A DNA stretch of 35,749 bases, taken from the NCBI GenBank assembly GCA_009839485.1, contig VXPQ01000064.1:1-35749 (forward strand), in the 5' to 3' direction. Shown piece by piece: positions 8,389-16,476 of this stretch. The notes below the pieces were generated by a model. That model saw nothing but the letters and a program-made list of their open reading frames with translations, was not told where the DNA came from and made no database searches. The position numbers were made by a program, and so were the translations under genes. Every line of letters starts with the position of its first letter. Positions within the stretch are counted from its first letter, which is position 1. Source of the DNA: Bacteroidetes bacterium SB0662_bin_6 (lineage in GTDB: Bacteria > Bacteroidota > Rhodothermia > Rhodothermales > VXPQ01).

Positions 8389-9693
8389 TTACAGGATAGC
8401 CGCTTCCTCAATACGCTTTTGGATCGCGTCTCGTTGCAGGGCTTCGACACGCGCTTCTTCCGCGTAGTCCGGCCAGTGCGAAACGACCTCGTGAACCTCG
8501 GCGCAAATAGCTTCCGCACGCCCCCGTTTCATAGAGGCGGCCCGGGCGCATGCGCGAAAATCTTCCATAGTGAAGGCTTCCTGTTTTCCGTTCAGCGTCA
8601 TCTGGTGGATAGATGTCCACTTGCCCTCCGGATTGCAGGCATAGGTCAGGTCGAATGCGGGCGCCAGCGCCCATGCTCCGGCCCTGTCCATGAGAAAAGC
8701 GATGTTTTTAACGTGATCGTCCTGGTTGCGGGCAAAGACATTGAAAGCCATGCGACGGAACTGTTCCTCTATCGCGCTCATCGAAAGCCCCAGTTCCCAA
8801 ATAACCATAAGCGCCTGTTCATAAGAATAGGCGCCTGCCTCGTTGAAATCGAAGTGCGCCATCGCCCCCAACGACTGCATATGCAGCTTTGCCCCATCGG
8901 GCAACCGATCGAAGCGCCGGGTCATGAAATGCCGCCTCCCGCCTTCTTCGAACAAGCGGCAATCGGCCATTTCGATATCGGCGTCCCGCGCCATAAGGTA
9001 ATAGGCATATTCGATGGCGCCGTATCCTTCGGGGGCCGCCCACGTTCCGTCGTGTTCCCCGCCCACGCCGTCGAACTTGATCAACCAGTGTTCGAACCCG
9101 GCGCCAACGTCTGCCTGCCCCGAGCGAACCTCTTTTGTTTGAGGGTTCCAGGCGATCACCGCCTTTGCGCGGGCGCCTCCTGCGGATGTGCCCACCCGCA
9201 GGATTTCCTGAAGCGGCGCTGCGTCGTCTTGCGCGTCATAGGACAAACGCAATGCTTCGCGTTGTTGCAGGATTTCGGAAGCCAACGCCACCAGCCGATC
9301 TACCTGAAGACGCTGTCCTTGATTCGATCGAGGTCCTGTTGCGGGCACGAATTCCAGGGCGCCCATCCCGCGAGACCCTGTGTAACACAGCCGCTCGACG
9401 GCATTGAGCGAATCCGGCGGTCTCCCCTGTCCCGCCAGCCAGGCATTGATCACAGCATGCCCGAAACGGTCCGGCAGAGAATCCGCCAACATGCCGGGAA
9501 GGCCGTAAAACGATTCGCGGCGCAGCAGAGGAAACCCGTATACCCTTTCGGACAGGGGCATGGTAAGAGGCGCCAGCTGTATGCCGCTTTCCAGAAATGT
9601 CGGGGCAAACTCAAAATCGGCGACCTCTTTACCGTCCTCAAGGGTAACAGCGCCGACCGTGCTTCCCCAAAGTCTGACTTCGGCGTGCGTCAT
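8389..9693 (-). CDS. hipA: HipA-family serine/threonine kinase toxin
   Basis: 434 aa. The N-terminal HipA subdomain contains SFYGLPGMLADSLPDRFG (61-78). The kinase core has the Gly/Ser loop GTSAGGARAKAV (168-179), whose Ser170 matches the autophosphorylated serine of E. coli HipA. Further landmarks are WLIKFDG (Lys206), the catalytic loop RNQDDHVKN (322-330; D326, N330) and the metal-binding FDLTYA (D348). All key residues are intact, so it is probably an active kinase. E. coli HipA phosphorylates glutamyl-tRNA synthetase and causes growth arrest; other HipA relatives hit other targets, so the target here is open. The start overlaps the hipB stop by 4 bp (ATGA), indicating coupled translation. 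Typical HipA length is about 400-440. Confidence 0.93.
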   Translation of the reverse strand: MTHAEVRLWGSTVGAVTLEDGKEVADFEFAPTFLESGIQLAPLTMPLSERVYGFPLLRRESFYGLPGMLADSLPDRFGHAVINAWLAGQGRPPDSLNAVERLCYTGSRGMGALEFVPATGPRSNQGQRLQVDRLVALASEILQQREALRLSYDAQDDAAPLQEILRVGTSAGGARAKAVIAWNPQTKEVRSGQADVGAGFEHWLIKFDGVGGEHDGTWAAPEGYGAIEYAYYLMARDADIEMADCRLFEEGGRRHFMTRRFDRLPDGAKLHMQSLGAMAHFDFNEAGAYSYEQALMVIWELGLSMSAIEEQFRRMAFNVFARNQDDHVKNIAFLMDRAGAWALAPAFDLTYACNPEGKWTSIHQMTLNGKQEAFTMEDFRACARAASMKRGRAEAICAEVHEVVSHWPDYAEEARVEALQRDAIQKRIEEAAIL

Positions 9694-10046
9694 GTTTCAT
9701 CTCCCCATCGCCACGCTGAGGGTTGTTCTCTCACGGTCCCTGTTTTGGGAGACCGCGCCCGTTGACGCTGCTTACCTTGCATGTTCAGGATGTCCATAGG
9801 CCGTGGACCGGGTTTCGGTACCAGCACATCGAGATTCGGAACGAGATGCAATGCCCTGAGCACACGGATAATACTGGTGAATTGCACCGGTTCGCCCGCT
9901 TCGATGCGCTCCAGCGTACGTTTGGATATTCCCGCTTCGAAAGCAAGATCGGCCTGGGTAACACCCATATCGAGACGCTGGCGGGCAATACGCTTGCCGA
10001 GTTCGGCAAGCAGGTATTCGTCGGTATTCAGATTTTGAAAAGACAT
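9690..10046 (-). CDS. hipB: HipB-type antitoxin, XRE-family DNA-binding protein
   Basis: 118 aa. A helix-turn-helix spans about 12-70: LGKRIARQRLDMGVTQADLA followed by FEAGISKRTLERIEAGE, then LHLVPNLDVLVP. The C-terminal tail (GKQRQRARSPKTG) is long, basic and probably disordered. As in E. coli, it should bind HipA and repress its own promoter. It is first in the leftward run hipB-hipA-BatA. The start ATG at 10046 has no Shine-Dalgarno. The upstream DNA (10047-10206) is very AT-rich and contains palindromic repeats that are good operator candidates. Confidence 0.92.
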   Translation of the reverse strand: MSFQNLNTDEYLLAELGKRIARQRLDMGVTQADLAFEAGISKRTLERIEAGEPVQFTSIIRVLRALHLVPNLDVLVPKPGPRPMDILNMQGKQRQRARSPKTGTVREQPSAWRWGDET

Positions 10047-10060
10047 AATTCGCTTTATTT

Positions 10061-10115
10061 GGCGATTAGATGTATATAAAGTACTATTATTCGTCTTTAA
10101 ATACGAATAATATAT
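10061..10115. repeat. Copy 1 of ~55-bp direct repeat in the hip promoter region
   Basis: Begins GGCGATTAGATGT and ends ACGAATAATATAT. It aligns without gaps to 10141-10195, exactly 80 bp away, with about 38 of 55 positions identical. Conservation is concentrated at the two ends: GGCGATT at the left, TCGTCTT and ACGAATAATATAT at the right. This copy contains the perfect palindrome listed at 10085-10112. Confidence 0.8.
10085..10112. promoter_or_regulatory. Putative HipB operator: palindrome with 10-bp arms
   Basis: TATTATTCGT (10085-10094) and ACGAATAATA (10103-10112) are exact reverse complements separated by 8 bp. The site sits about 40-65 bp upstream of the hipB start codon, where a self-repressing HipB would bind. 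The second repeat copy keeps the right arm (ACGAATAATA at 10183-10192) but has a decayed left arm. Assignment to HipB is inference from position. Confidence 0.6.
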
Positions 10116-10140
10116 ACTATTGTTTCAAGTCGAAATAAAT

Positions 10141-10195
10141 GGCGATTTAATGTCAGTAAATCCTTTTATATCGTCTTGTATGACGAATAATATAT
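10141..10195. repeat. Copy 2 of ~55-bp direct repeat in the hip promoter region
   Basis: Begins GGCGATTTAATGT and ends ACGAATAATATAT; it is the 80-bp-shifted partner of 10061-10115. The inner inverted repeat is reduced to TCGTC/GACGA with a 6-bp spacer. It lies closer to metF (start 10309) than copy 1 does. Confidence 0.8.
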
Positions 10196-10308
10196 CATAA
10201 CCCCTTTTGCAAGCCAACCCGCCCGATGGTTTCTCATACCGGGAACACGATAGCCGTCCGACGTTAGAGTATCTCCTGCAAACCGGACGCGGCGTGTCGC
10301 CCCGCACA

Positions 10309-11127
10309 ATGACCTTCTCCCTGGAATTCTTTCCGCCGCGTACAGCGCTTGCCGAGGAACGGCTCGAAGCCAATCTTCCCACGCTGCTTGCGCTGGAGCC
10401 GCGCTTCATAAGCGTGTCCTGCGGAGCGGCGGGGTCGTCGCAGGAGGGCACGTTCGAACTGGTGCAGGCATTGCGCACCAACCACCGCGTGACGTGCTGC
10501 CCCCACATGTCAAGTGTCGGCCGCACCCGCACCCGGATCGCCCGCGTGGTGCGTGCGTATGCCGAGCTTGGCGTCCGGCGCTGCATTGCCCTGCGAGGCG
10601 ACAAGCCGGACGGCTATGTGCCGAGTGAAGCCCACTACACCTCGTCCTGGGAGTTGATCGCGGGACTCAGGGATGTCGTCCCGGAGTTTGAAATAGGCGT
10701 CGGGTGCTATCCGGAAGGGCATCCCGAAGACCGTAGTCCCGACGACCGGTTCACGATCCTGGAACGCAAGGTGGAGGCCGGCGCCCATTTCGCGATTTCG
10801 CAGCTTTTCTTCGAGACGGACGCCTTCCTGACGTTTCGGGACGGGTGCGCCCGGCGTGGGATCGCAGCGCCCGTCTGGCCGGGTATCATGCCAATCCATA
10901 ACCCGACCCGGGTATTCGGGTTTGCCGACAAATGCGGAGCGGTGGTGCCGGATGCGCTGCGCGCCCGATTCGAGGGAAAAAGCGACGAAGAAACGTTTGA
11001 ACTCGCCCGGGATGTCGTCTGCAAACAGGCCTTGCGGCTAAAAGCGGAAGGGGTGGAGCACATGCACCTGTATACGCTGAACCGGCACCGGCTGGCGGCA
11101 GAAATTGTCCGGGCGCTGAAAACATGA
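10309..11127 (+). CDS. metF: 5,10-methylenetetrahydrofolate reductase
   Basis: 272 aa from the ATG at 10309. It converts 5,10-methylene-THF to 5-methyl-THF with FAD and NAD(P)H, supplying the methyl group to MetH. Diagnostic motifs: [11 protein letters not shown] at the very start (active-site Glu), [12 protein letters not shown], the FAD-binding [34 protein letters not shown] and WPGIMPIHN. The frame is open upstream to a TTG at 10207 and a GTG at 10294, but the extra residues do not resemble MetF and the ATG gives an EFFPP placement normal for many MetF proteins. No Shine-Dalgarno supports any of the starts. The last codons overlap metH by 4 bp (ATGA), so the two are one operon. The promoter must lie in or near the hip repeat region. 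Confidence 0.93.
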   Translation: MTFSLEFFPPRTALAEERLEANLPTLLALEPRFISVSCGAAGSSQEGTFELVQALRTNHRVTCCPHMSSVGRTRTRIARVVRAYAELGVRRCIALRGDKPDGYVPSEAHYTSSWELIAGLRDVVPEFEIGVGCYPEGHPEDRSPDDRFTILERKVEAGAHFAISQLFFETDAFLTFRDGCARRGIAAPVWPGIMPIHNPTRVFGFADKCGAVVPDALRARFEGKSDEETFELARDVVCKQALRLKAEGVEHMHLYTLNRHRLAAEIVRALKT

Positions 11128-14100
11128 ACAGCAGAACGAAGCGCCTCGACTGGCTGCACCAGACAATGAGCAGGCGCATTGTCCTGCTGGATGGGGCATA
11201 CGGCACGATGGCGCAGTCCCTTGGACTGGACGAAGACGCCTTTCGCGGACAGCGATTCAGGGACTCCGAACGGGATCTCAGGGGCAACATCGATGTCCTG
11301 TGCCTGACACAGCCGCATGCAATCGTCGGGATCCACGAGCAATATCTGGCCGCCGGGGCAGACATCCTGACCACGAACAGTTTCACGGCGAACGGGCCGT
11401 CCCAGGCCGACTACGGCCTGGAACATCTCGTGTTCGAAATGAACCGGAGCGCGGCGGCGCTTGCACGCGAGGCAGCCGACCGGTGGACCCGCCGAACGGG
11501 TGAATTCAGGCTGGTGGCGGGCAGCGTGGGCCCCACCAACCGCACGCTGTCCATGTCGCCCAAGGTCGAAGACCCCGGCTACCGGGCAACGACGTTCGAA
11601 GAACTGAGCAGCACGTACTACGAGGCGGCAAACGGCCTGTACCAGGGCGGCGCCGATCTGGTGCTGCTGGAAACGATTTTCGATACGCTGAACGCGAAAG
11701 CGGCTCTGTACGCGATCGGCCGGCTCGAGCGGGATACGGGCGCAACGATTCCGGTAATCGTATCGGGCACCGTCACCGACCGGTCGGGACGCACGCTGTC
11801 AGGGCAAACGCTGGAGGCGTTTTTCATTTCCATTCGGCATGCCCGCCCACTGGCAGTGGGCCTCAACTGTGCGTTCGGGGCCTGCGATCTCGACCGGCAC
11901 ATCCGGGATTTATCCCATATCGCCGACACGCCGATCAGCCTGCACCCCAACGCCGGCTTGCCGAACGAGTTCGGCGCATACGACGAGACCCCCGAAACCA
12001 CGGCAGCCATTCTGAAAGGGATCGCCGAAGACCGCGTGGTGAACATACTCGGCGGCTGCTGCGGCATGACCCCGGCGCATATCGAAGCGATTCGGGATGC
12101 GGTTGCCTCGGCAGCGCCGCGCAAGACGCCGGAGGCGAAGCGGCGCATGCGGTTATCGGGCCTCGAACCACTTACCAGGACGGAGACCACCGGCCTGCTG
12201 CACATCGGCGAGCGCACCAACGTGGCCGGTTCAAGGGTTTTCCTGCGATGCATCCGGAACGAAGATTTCCCCGGCGCGCTGAAAATCGCCGCCGAACAGG
12301 TGACAGGCGGCGCCAACATCATCGATGTCAACATGGACGAGGGCATGCTCGACAGTAAGGCGGTCATGCAACGGTTCCTGAACCTGTTGGCCTCCGAACC
12401 CGGGATCAGCCGCGTACCGGTCATGGTGGATTCCTCGCGTTTCGAGGTGCTCAAAGCCGGTCTTGAATGCCTGCAAGGGAAAGGCGTCGCCAACTCGATC
12501 AGCCTCAAGGAAGGCGAGGACGTTTTCCTGCATCAGGCCCGGACGATCCGCGATCTGGGGCATGCGCTGGTGGTCATGGCGTTTGACGAAGAAGGACAGG
12601 CGACGACCATCGAGCGCCGGGTGGAAATATGCGCGCGCAGTTACGCACTGCTTGTGGAGCAGCTCGGCTTCGCACCCGAAGACATTGTTTTCGATCCCAA
12701 TATTCTGGCCATAGCCACCGGGATCGAAGAGCACAACGAATACGCCCGCTCCTTCATCGATTCCATCCCGCGCATCAAGGCCGCCTGCCCGGGCGCACTG
12801 GTGAGCGGCGGCGTAAGCAACGTGTCCTTCGCCTTTCGGGGCAATGGCCCGGTGCGCCGCGCCATGCACGCCGTCTTCCTGTATCACGCGACCCGCGCCG
12901 GACTGGATATGGCGATCCTGAACGCAGGCTCCCTGATCGCATACGACGACATCCCGGACGCGCTGCGCGAGGCCGTCGAGGATGCCATCCTGAACCGGCG
13001 GTCCGACGCTACCGAACGATTGCTGGAGATAGCGCAAGACGTGGGCAACACGCCCGAAACGAGCCACGCCGTGGTGGATGCCTGGCGCGAGTTGCCTGTC
13101 GAAGCCCGGCTGGAGCATGCGCTGGTGCATGGCCTCGATGAACATATTCTGAGCGACGTCGAGGAAGCAAGGCTGGCGGCGGAGCGCCCGCTGCATGTGA
13201 TCGAAGGACCCCTGATGAACGGCATGAACCGGGTGGGGGACCTGTTCGGCGCCGGAAAGATGTTTCTCCCGCAGGTCGTCAAATCGGCGCGGGTGATGAA
13301 GCAGGCCGTGGAATATCTCGTGCCGTTCATGCGGGGAGACGAAACCGCTTCGCTCGCGCGCGGACGTGGCAAGGTGGTGATGGCCACGGTCAAGGGCGAT
13401 GTGCACGATATCGGCAAAAACATCGTCAGCGTGGTGCTGCAGTGCAATGGGTTCACGGTCGAGGACCTTGGCGTCATGACGCCTTGCCAGCGCATCCTCG
13501 ACACGGCCCGCGAAAAACATGCGGACATGATCGGCCTGTCCGGGCTGATTACGCCGTCGCTCGACGAAATGGTGCATGTCGCCGGGGAAATGCAGAAGCA
13601 GGGGTTCGGTATGCCGCTGCTGATCGGCGGCGCAACCACCTCGCCGATTCATACATCGGTCAAGATCGATCCGGCGTATGCCGGACCCGTCGTGTACGTG
13701 AAGGATGCTTCCCGCGCCGTGGGGGTGATGAAGGAACTGGTCGGGGACCGGCGCAGCGACTATGTCAGATCGGTGGATCTCGAGCATGTCGCCCGGCGAA
13801 AACGACATGCCGGGCCAAAGCGCCGGCTGCCGAGCCTGACCCTCGATGCTGCCCGGGCAAACCGGTTCGATGGAGACTGGGATGCCTACCCCCCGCCAAG
13901 GCCGGGCCGACCCGGTGTGCATACCATCGACCCGCAACCGCTTGAAGAACTCGTCGAGTATATCGACTGGCGGCCGTTTTTCTCGGCCTGGGAAATGCAG
14001 GGGCTGTTCCCCGCCATCCTCGAGGATCCGGTAAAAGGCGAGGCTGCGCGCGAACTCTATGACGCCGGGCGCACCATGCTGGATCGCATCGTGAAAGAGG

Positions 14101-14816
14101 AGTGGCTCCTCACACGCGGCGTGTGCGGCCTCTTTCCGGCGGCAGCGACGGAGGACGACGATATCATTGTTTTTACCGACGAGTCACGGCGCACCGAACG
14201 GATGCGCCTCTCGACGCTCCGCCAGCAGCGGGCATTGCCCGAAGGCAGACCGCATCGCGCCTTGTCGGACTTTGTCGCGCCTGTCGGGCAGAGCGTGGAC
14301 GACTGGATCGGGGCATTCGCCGTCACCGCAGGATTGGGGGCATCGGAACGGACCGCCGCCTTCAAGCAGGCAGGCGACGATTACAGCGCCATCATGCTGC
14401 AGGCGCTGGCGGATCGGCTGGCCGAAGCCTTCGCCGAGTACCTGCACCTTCGGGTGCGCCGCGAATTATGGGGTTATGCGGCCGGGGAATCGCTGGACAA
14501 TGCCGATCTGATTGCAGAATCGTACCGGGGCATTCGCCCCGCTCCGGGCTACCCGGCCTGCCCGGAACACAGCGAAAAACAGAAACTCTGGGAGTTGCTG
14601 GACATCCGGGAACGCATCGGTGTGGAACTCACCGAATCCTGGGCGATGCTGCCCGGCGCTTCCGTCAGCGGGTGGTACTTTTCGCACCCGAAGGCGCGCT
14701 ACTTCGACGTGGGGTTGATCGGCAAAGATCAGGTCGAGGACTATGCCCGGCGGAAGGGGCTGCCGGTTGCAGAGGCCGAACGGCTGCTCCGGCCCAACCT
14801 CGGGTACGAGGTCTGA
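11124..14816 (+). CDS. metH: Cobalamin-dependent methionine synthase
   Basis: 1230 aa, full length, methylating homocysteine with 5-methyl-THF through a cobalamin carrier. There are four modules. The homocysteine domain (about 1-330) has zinc ligands C249 ([11 protein letters not shown]) and C312/C313 (GGCCGMTP). The pterin domain (about 345-620) has [11 protein letters not shown] and [13 protein letters not shown]. The cobalamin cap and binding domain (about 650-890) has DVHDIGKN (759-766), where H761 is the predicted cobalt ligand. The C-terminal reactivation domain (about 900-1230) has [12 protein letters not shown] (from residue 1138), which binds S-adenosylmethionine. All key residues are present. 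The reactivation domain implies a reductase partner elsewhere. No B12 or SAM riboswitch was seen upstream of metF. Confidence 0.97.
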   Translation: MNSRTKRLDWLHQTMSRRIVLLDGAYGTMAQSLGLDEDAFRGQRFRDSERDLRGNIDVLCLTQPHAIVGIHEQYLAAGADILTTNSFTANGPSQADYGLEHLVFEMNRSAAALAREAADRWTRRTGEFRLVAGSVGPTNRTLSMSPKVEDPGYRATTFEELSSTYYEAANGLYQGGADLVLLETIFDTLNAKAALYAIGRLERDTGATIPVIVSGTVTDRSGRTLSGQTLEAFFISIRHARPLAVGLNCAFGACDLDRHIRDLSHIADTPISLHPNAGLPNEFGAYDETPETTAAILKGIAEDRVVNILGGCCGMTPAHIEAIRDAVASAAPRKTPEAKRRMRLSGLEPLTRTETTGLLHIGERTNVAGSRVFLRCIRNEDFPGALKIAAEQVTGGANIIDVNMDEGMLDSKAVMQRFLNLLASEPGISRVPVMVDSSRFEVLKAGLECLQGKGVANSISLKEGEDVFLHQARTIRDLGHALVVMAFDEEGQATTIERRVEICARSYALLVEQLGFAPEDIVFDPNILAIATGIEEHNEYARSFIDSIPRIKAACPGALVSGGVSNVSFAFRGNGPVRRAMHAVFLYHATRAGLDMAILNAGSLIAYDDIPDALREAVEDAILNRRSDATERLLEIAQDVGNTPETSHAVVDAWRELPVEARLEHALVHGLDEHILSDVEEARLAAERPLHVIEGPLMNGMNRVGDLFGAGKMFLPQVVKSARVMKQAVEYLVPFMRGDETASLARGRGKVVMATVKGDVHDIGKNIVSVVLQCNGFTVEDLGVMTPCQRILDTAREKHADMIGLSGLITPSLDEMVHVAGEMQKQGFGMPLLIGGATTSPIHTSVKIDPAYAGPVVYVKDASRAVGVMKELVGDRRSDYVRSVDLEHVARRKRHAGPKRRLPSLTLDAARANRFDGDWDAYPPPRPGRPGVHTIDPQPLEELVEYIDWRPFFSAWEMQGLFPAILEDPVKGEAARELYDAGRTMLDRIVKEEWLLTRGVCGLFPAAATEDDDIIVFTDESRRTERMRLSTLRQQRALPEGRPHRALSDFVAPVGQSVDDWIGAFAVTAGLGASERTAAFKQAGDDYSAIMLQALADRLAEAFAEYLHLRVRRELWGYAAGESLDNADLIAESYRGIRPAPGYPACPEHSEKQKLWELLDIRERIGVELTESWAMLPGASVSGWYFSHPKARYFDVGLIGKDQVEDYARRKGLPVAEAERLLRPNLGYEV

Positions 14817-14886
14817 GGAACTCCTGGCTCCTTAGCCAACGGGTGCAGGTCGACTTTCGGAAGTAACGCGAATTTTTTTCGTCGAT

Positions 14887-16200
14887 TCACTTGACCAGCA
14901 TCATAACTTGGCCCATGATCCTGCCCTGCGCCTGCAACCGGTAGACGTATGCGCCGCTGGGCAGATCGCCCGCATCGAAGCGCGTTGTATGATGGCCTGC
15001 AGGCTTCGATTCGTCGACAAGCACCGCCACTTCGTGACCGAGCAGGTCGTAGACCGCAAGGCGCACGTTGCCGGCCCACGGCAACGCATACCGTATGGTC
15101 GTCTCCGGATTGAACGGGTTCGGATAGTTCTGTCCGAGGGAGACCTCTTCGGGTATCTCCGAATTTTCGGTGGACACCGAACTGTAATGGACCACGGGGA
15201 GATTGGTCCGGGTAGCACTGGTAACCCGTTCTCCAGACACCGAGCGTATGAAGAAGATGTGCTTCTCGCCCGATGTTAGCGCGTGAATGTCAATGTCTAT
15301 GCTCGTGGCATTCCTGTCGATGCGCGTCCACGGGATAACCACATCGCCGAGATCAAAAGCGCTGCTCGTATACCATCCCTCCTGAACCTTGTACTCCAAC
15401 GAGTCTACCTTGTCCGGATGAGGAGGCGCACTCCACTGCACATTAACAACATCACCCTGCACACGGGTATCGAAATTGTTAGGATAATTATATGTCAGAA
15501 AATCCGAGGTGGGAGTAACGGGATTAGTGGGAGCAGTCGGAGTAGCGGTTGAAGGCGGGATAGGCCCATTGATCCGGATTCTCATGAAGTTGAGCCCGAT
15601 CTCCCAGCCTCGGCCTCTCTCCTTGTACAAACTGTTCTCAATGCTCCACCCCGATGTCCCGCCAGTGTCTTCATTGCCCGAGGCTGTATAATGGATTGTA
15701 TCAAAGCTATCGTTGTCAACATCCACCACTACCAGATAGGTTGTTTCCGCATCGAGATCGATTCCGCTGGTTGTGAATCTATTGGCACCCACTACCAGCG
15801 TTTCCGGTAACGACAGGGAGCCCACAGGTATGCTGGGTCTGCCGCCCTGGCCGCTGGTCCAGATGCCAACACTGTACGTTGGGTTTGAGAATGCTTTGGA
15901 AAAATAAATGTCGACACTCCCCAGCGTATAGCCATCGCTGTCGCTGCCTGTCGTAAATGCCTGGGCATGATCGTAATAAAAAGGAATACCGCTGTCGCCG
16001 GCAGGCTGTCCGGCATTGCTCACGAACATCTGGGCCTGTGCAAGGCCGCCCGGGCCTGACGCAGAACACAGGGGCAAGGCGGCGAGCGTGAGCAGCCCTG
16101 TCATAGCGCGGAAGCTCCCGGCGGCTGTGGAGGGGATAAGGAATTTTCTGATTATTAGTTTCTTTCTTGTGATGATTACGAATTTTTTAACAGAAATCAT
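14887..16200 (-). CDS. Secreted protein with type IX secretion C-terminal sorting domain
   Basis: 437 aa from the ATG at 16200; a second ATG at 16104 would give 405 aa. A hydrophobic segment TGLLTLAALPLCSASG and an AQA cleavage region form the signal peptide; the extra upstream residues are Lys/Ile-rich and AT-rich, so the shorter start is a real alternative. About residues 55-210 form a beta-rich domain resembling choice-of-anchor R modules (AQAFTTGSDSDGYTLGSVDI, TTYLVVVDVDN). A Pro/Thr linker (PPSTATPTAPTNPVTPTS) leads to a fibronectin-III-like region. The last ~85 residues are a type A sorting domain: NYPNPFNPETTIRYALP, VYDLLGHEVAVLVDES, LPSGAYVYRLQA. Known cargo of this kind is exported by the type IX system and attached to or released from the surface. 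The binding target is unknown. Confidence 0.85.
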   Translation of the reverse strand: MISVKKFVIITRKKLIIRKFLIPSTAAGSFRAMTGLLTLAALPLCSASGPGGLAQAQMFVSNAGQPAGDSGIPFYYDHAQAFTTGSDSDGYTLGSVDIYFSKAFSNPTYSVGIWTSGQGGRPSIPVGSLSLPETLVVGANRFTTSGIDLDAETTYLVVVDVDNDSFDTIHYTASGNEDTGGTSGWSIENSLYKERGRGWEIGLNFMRIRINGPIPPSTATPTAPTNPVTPTSDFLTYNYPNNFDTRVQGDVVNVQWSAPPHPDKVDSLEYKVQEGWYTSSAFDLGDVVIPWTRIDRNATSIDIDIHALTSGEKHIFFIRSVSGERVTSATRTNLPVVHYSSVSTENSEIPEEVSLGQNYPNPFNPETTIRYALPWAGNVRLAVYDLLGHEVAVLVDESKPAGHHTTRFDAGDLPSGAYVYRLQAQGRIMGQVMMLVK

Positions 16201-16476
16201 GTACTTCCGAGATGATTAAGAGAAACCACGGCAAAATTTTTCGCGCCCAACATACCAAAGAATTGAGATCATGTTCTACTGCGTCAAGACTTTTAACGCC
16301 ATTTTATTTTAGGAACGCCTTCACGTATTTATCTTCGCGCCGGCCTGCATCCTATCTGCACCGTATGCGTTGAATCAGGTTTGTCGTTTTCCCTGTTCAC
16401 CGCTTCGGAATTCCTTGCGGCGCGTGCAACGGCTCGCTTGACGCCTTGCGCATGCACGCGGCCCGCATCTGCACGC

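Noticed and set aside
12231-13937. 568-codon frame opposite metH
   Set aside because: Antisense shadow with no recognisable domain; metH is complete in the other strand.
14825-14879. Two tiny hairpins (TGGCT/AGCCA and ACTT/AAGT) and a T7 run after metH
   Set aside because: Stems of 4-5 bp, and the T run is 8 or more bases from the nearest stem, so not a credible intrinsic terminator.
16201-16476. Search for a LexA/SOS box upstream of uvrA
   Set aside because: No CTGT-N8-ACAG or GAAC-N4-GTTC type palindrome was seen in this AT-richer 276-bp region.
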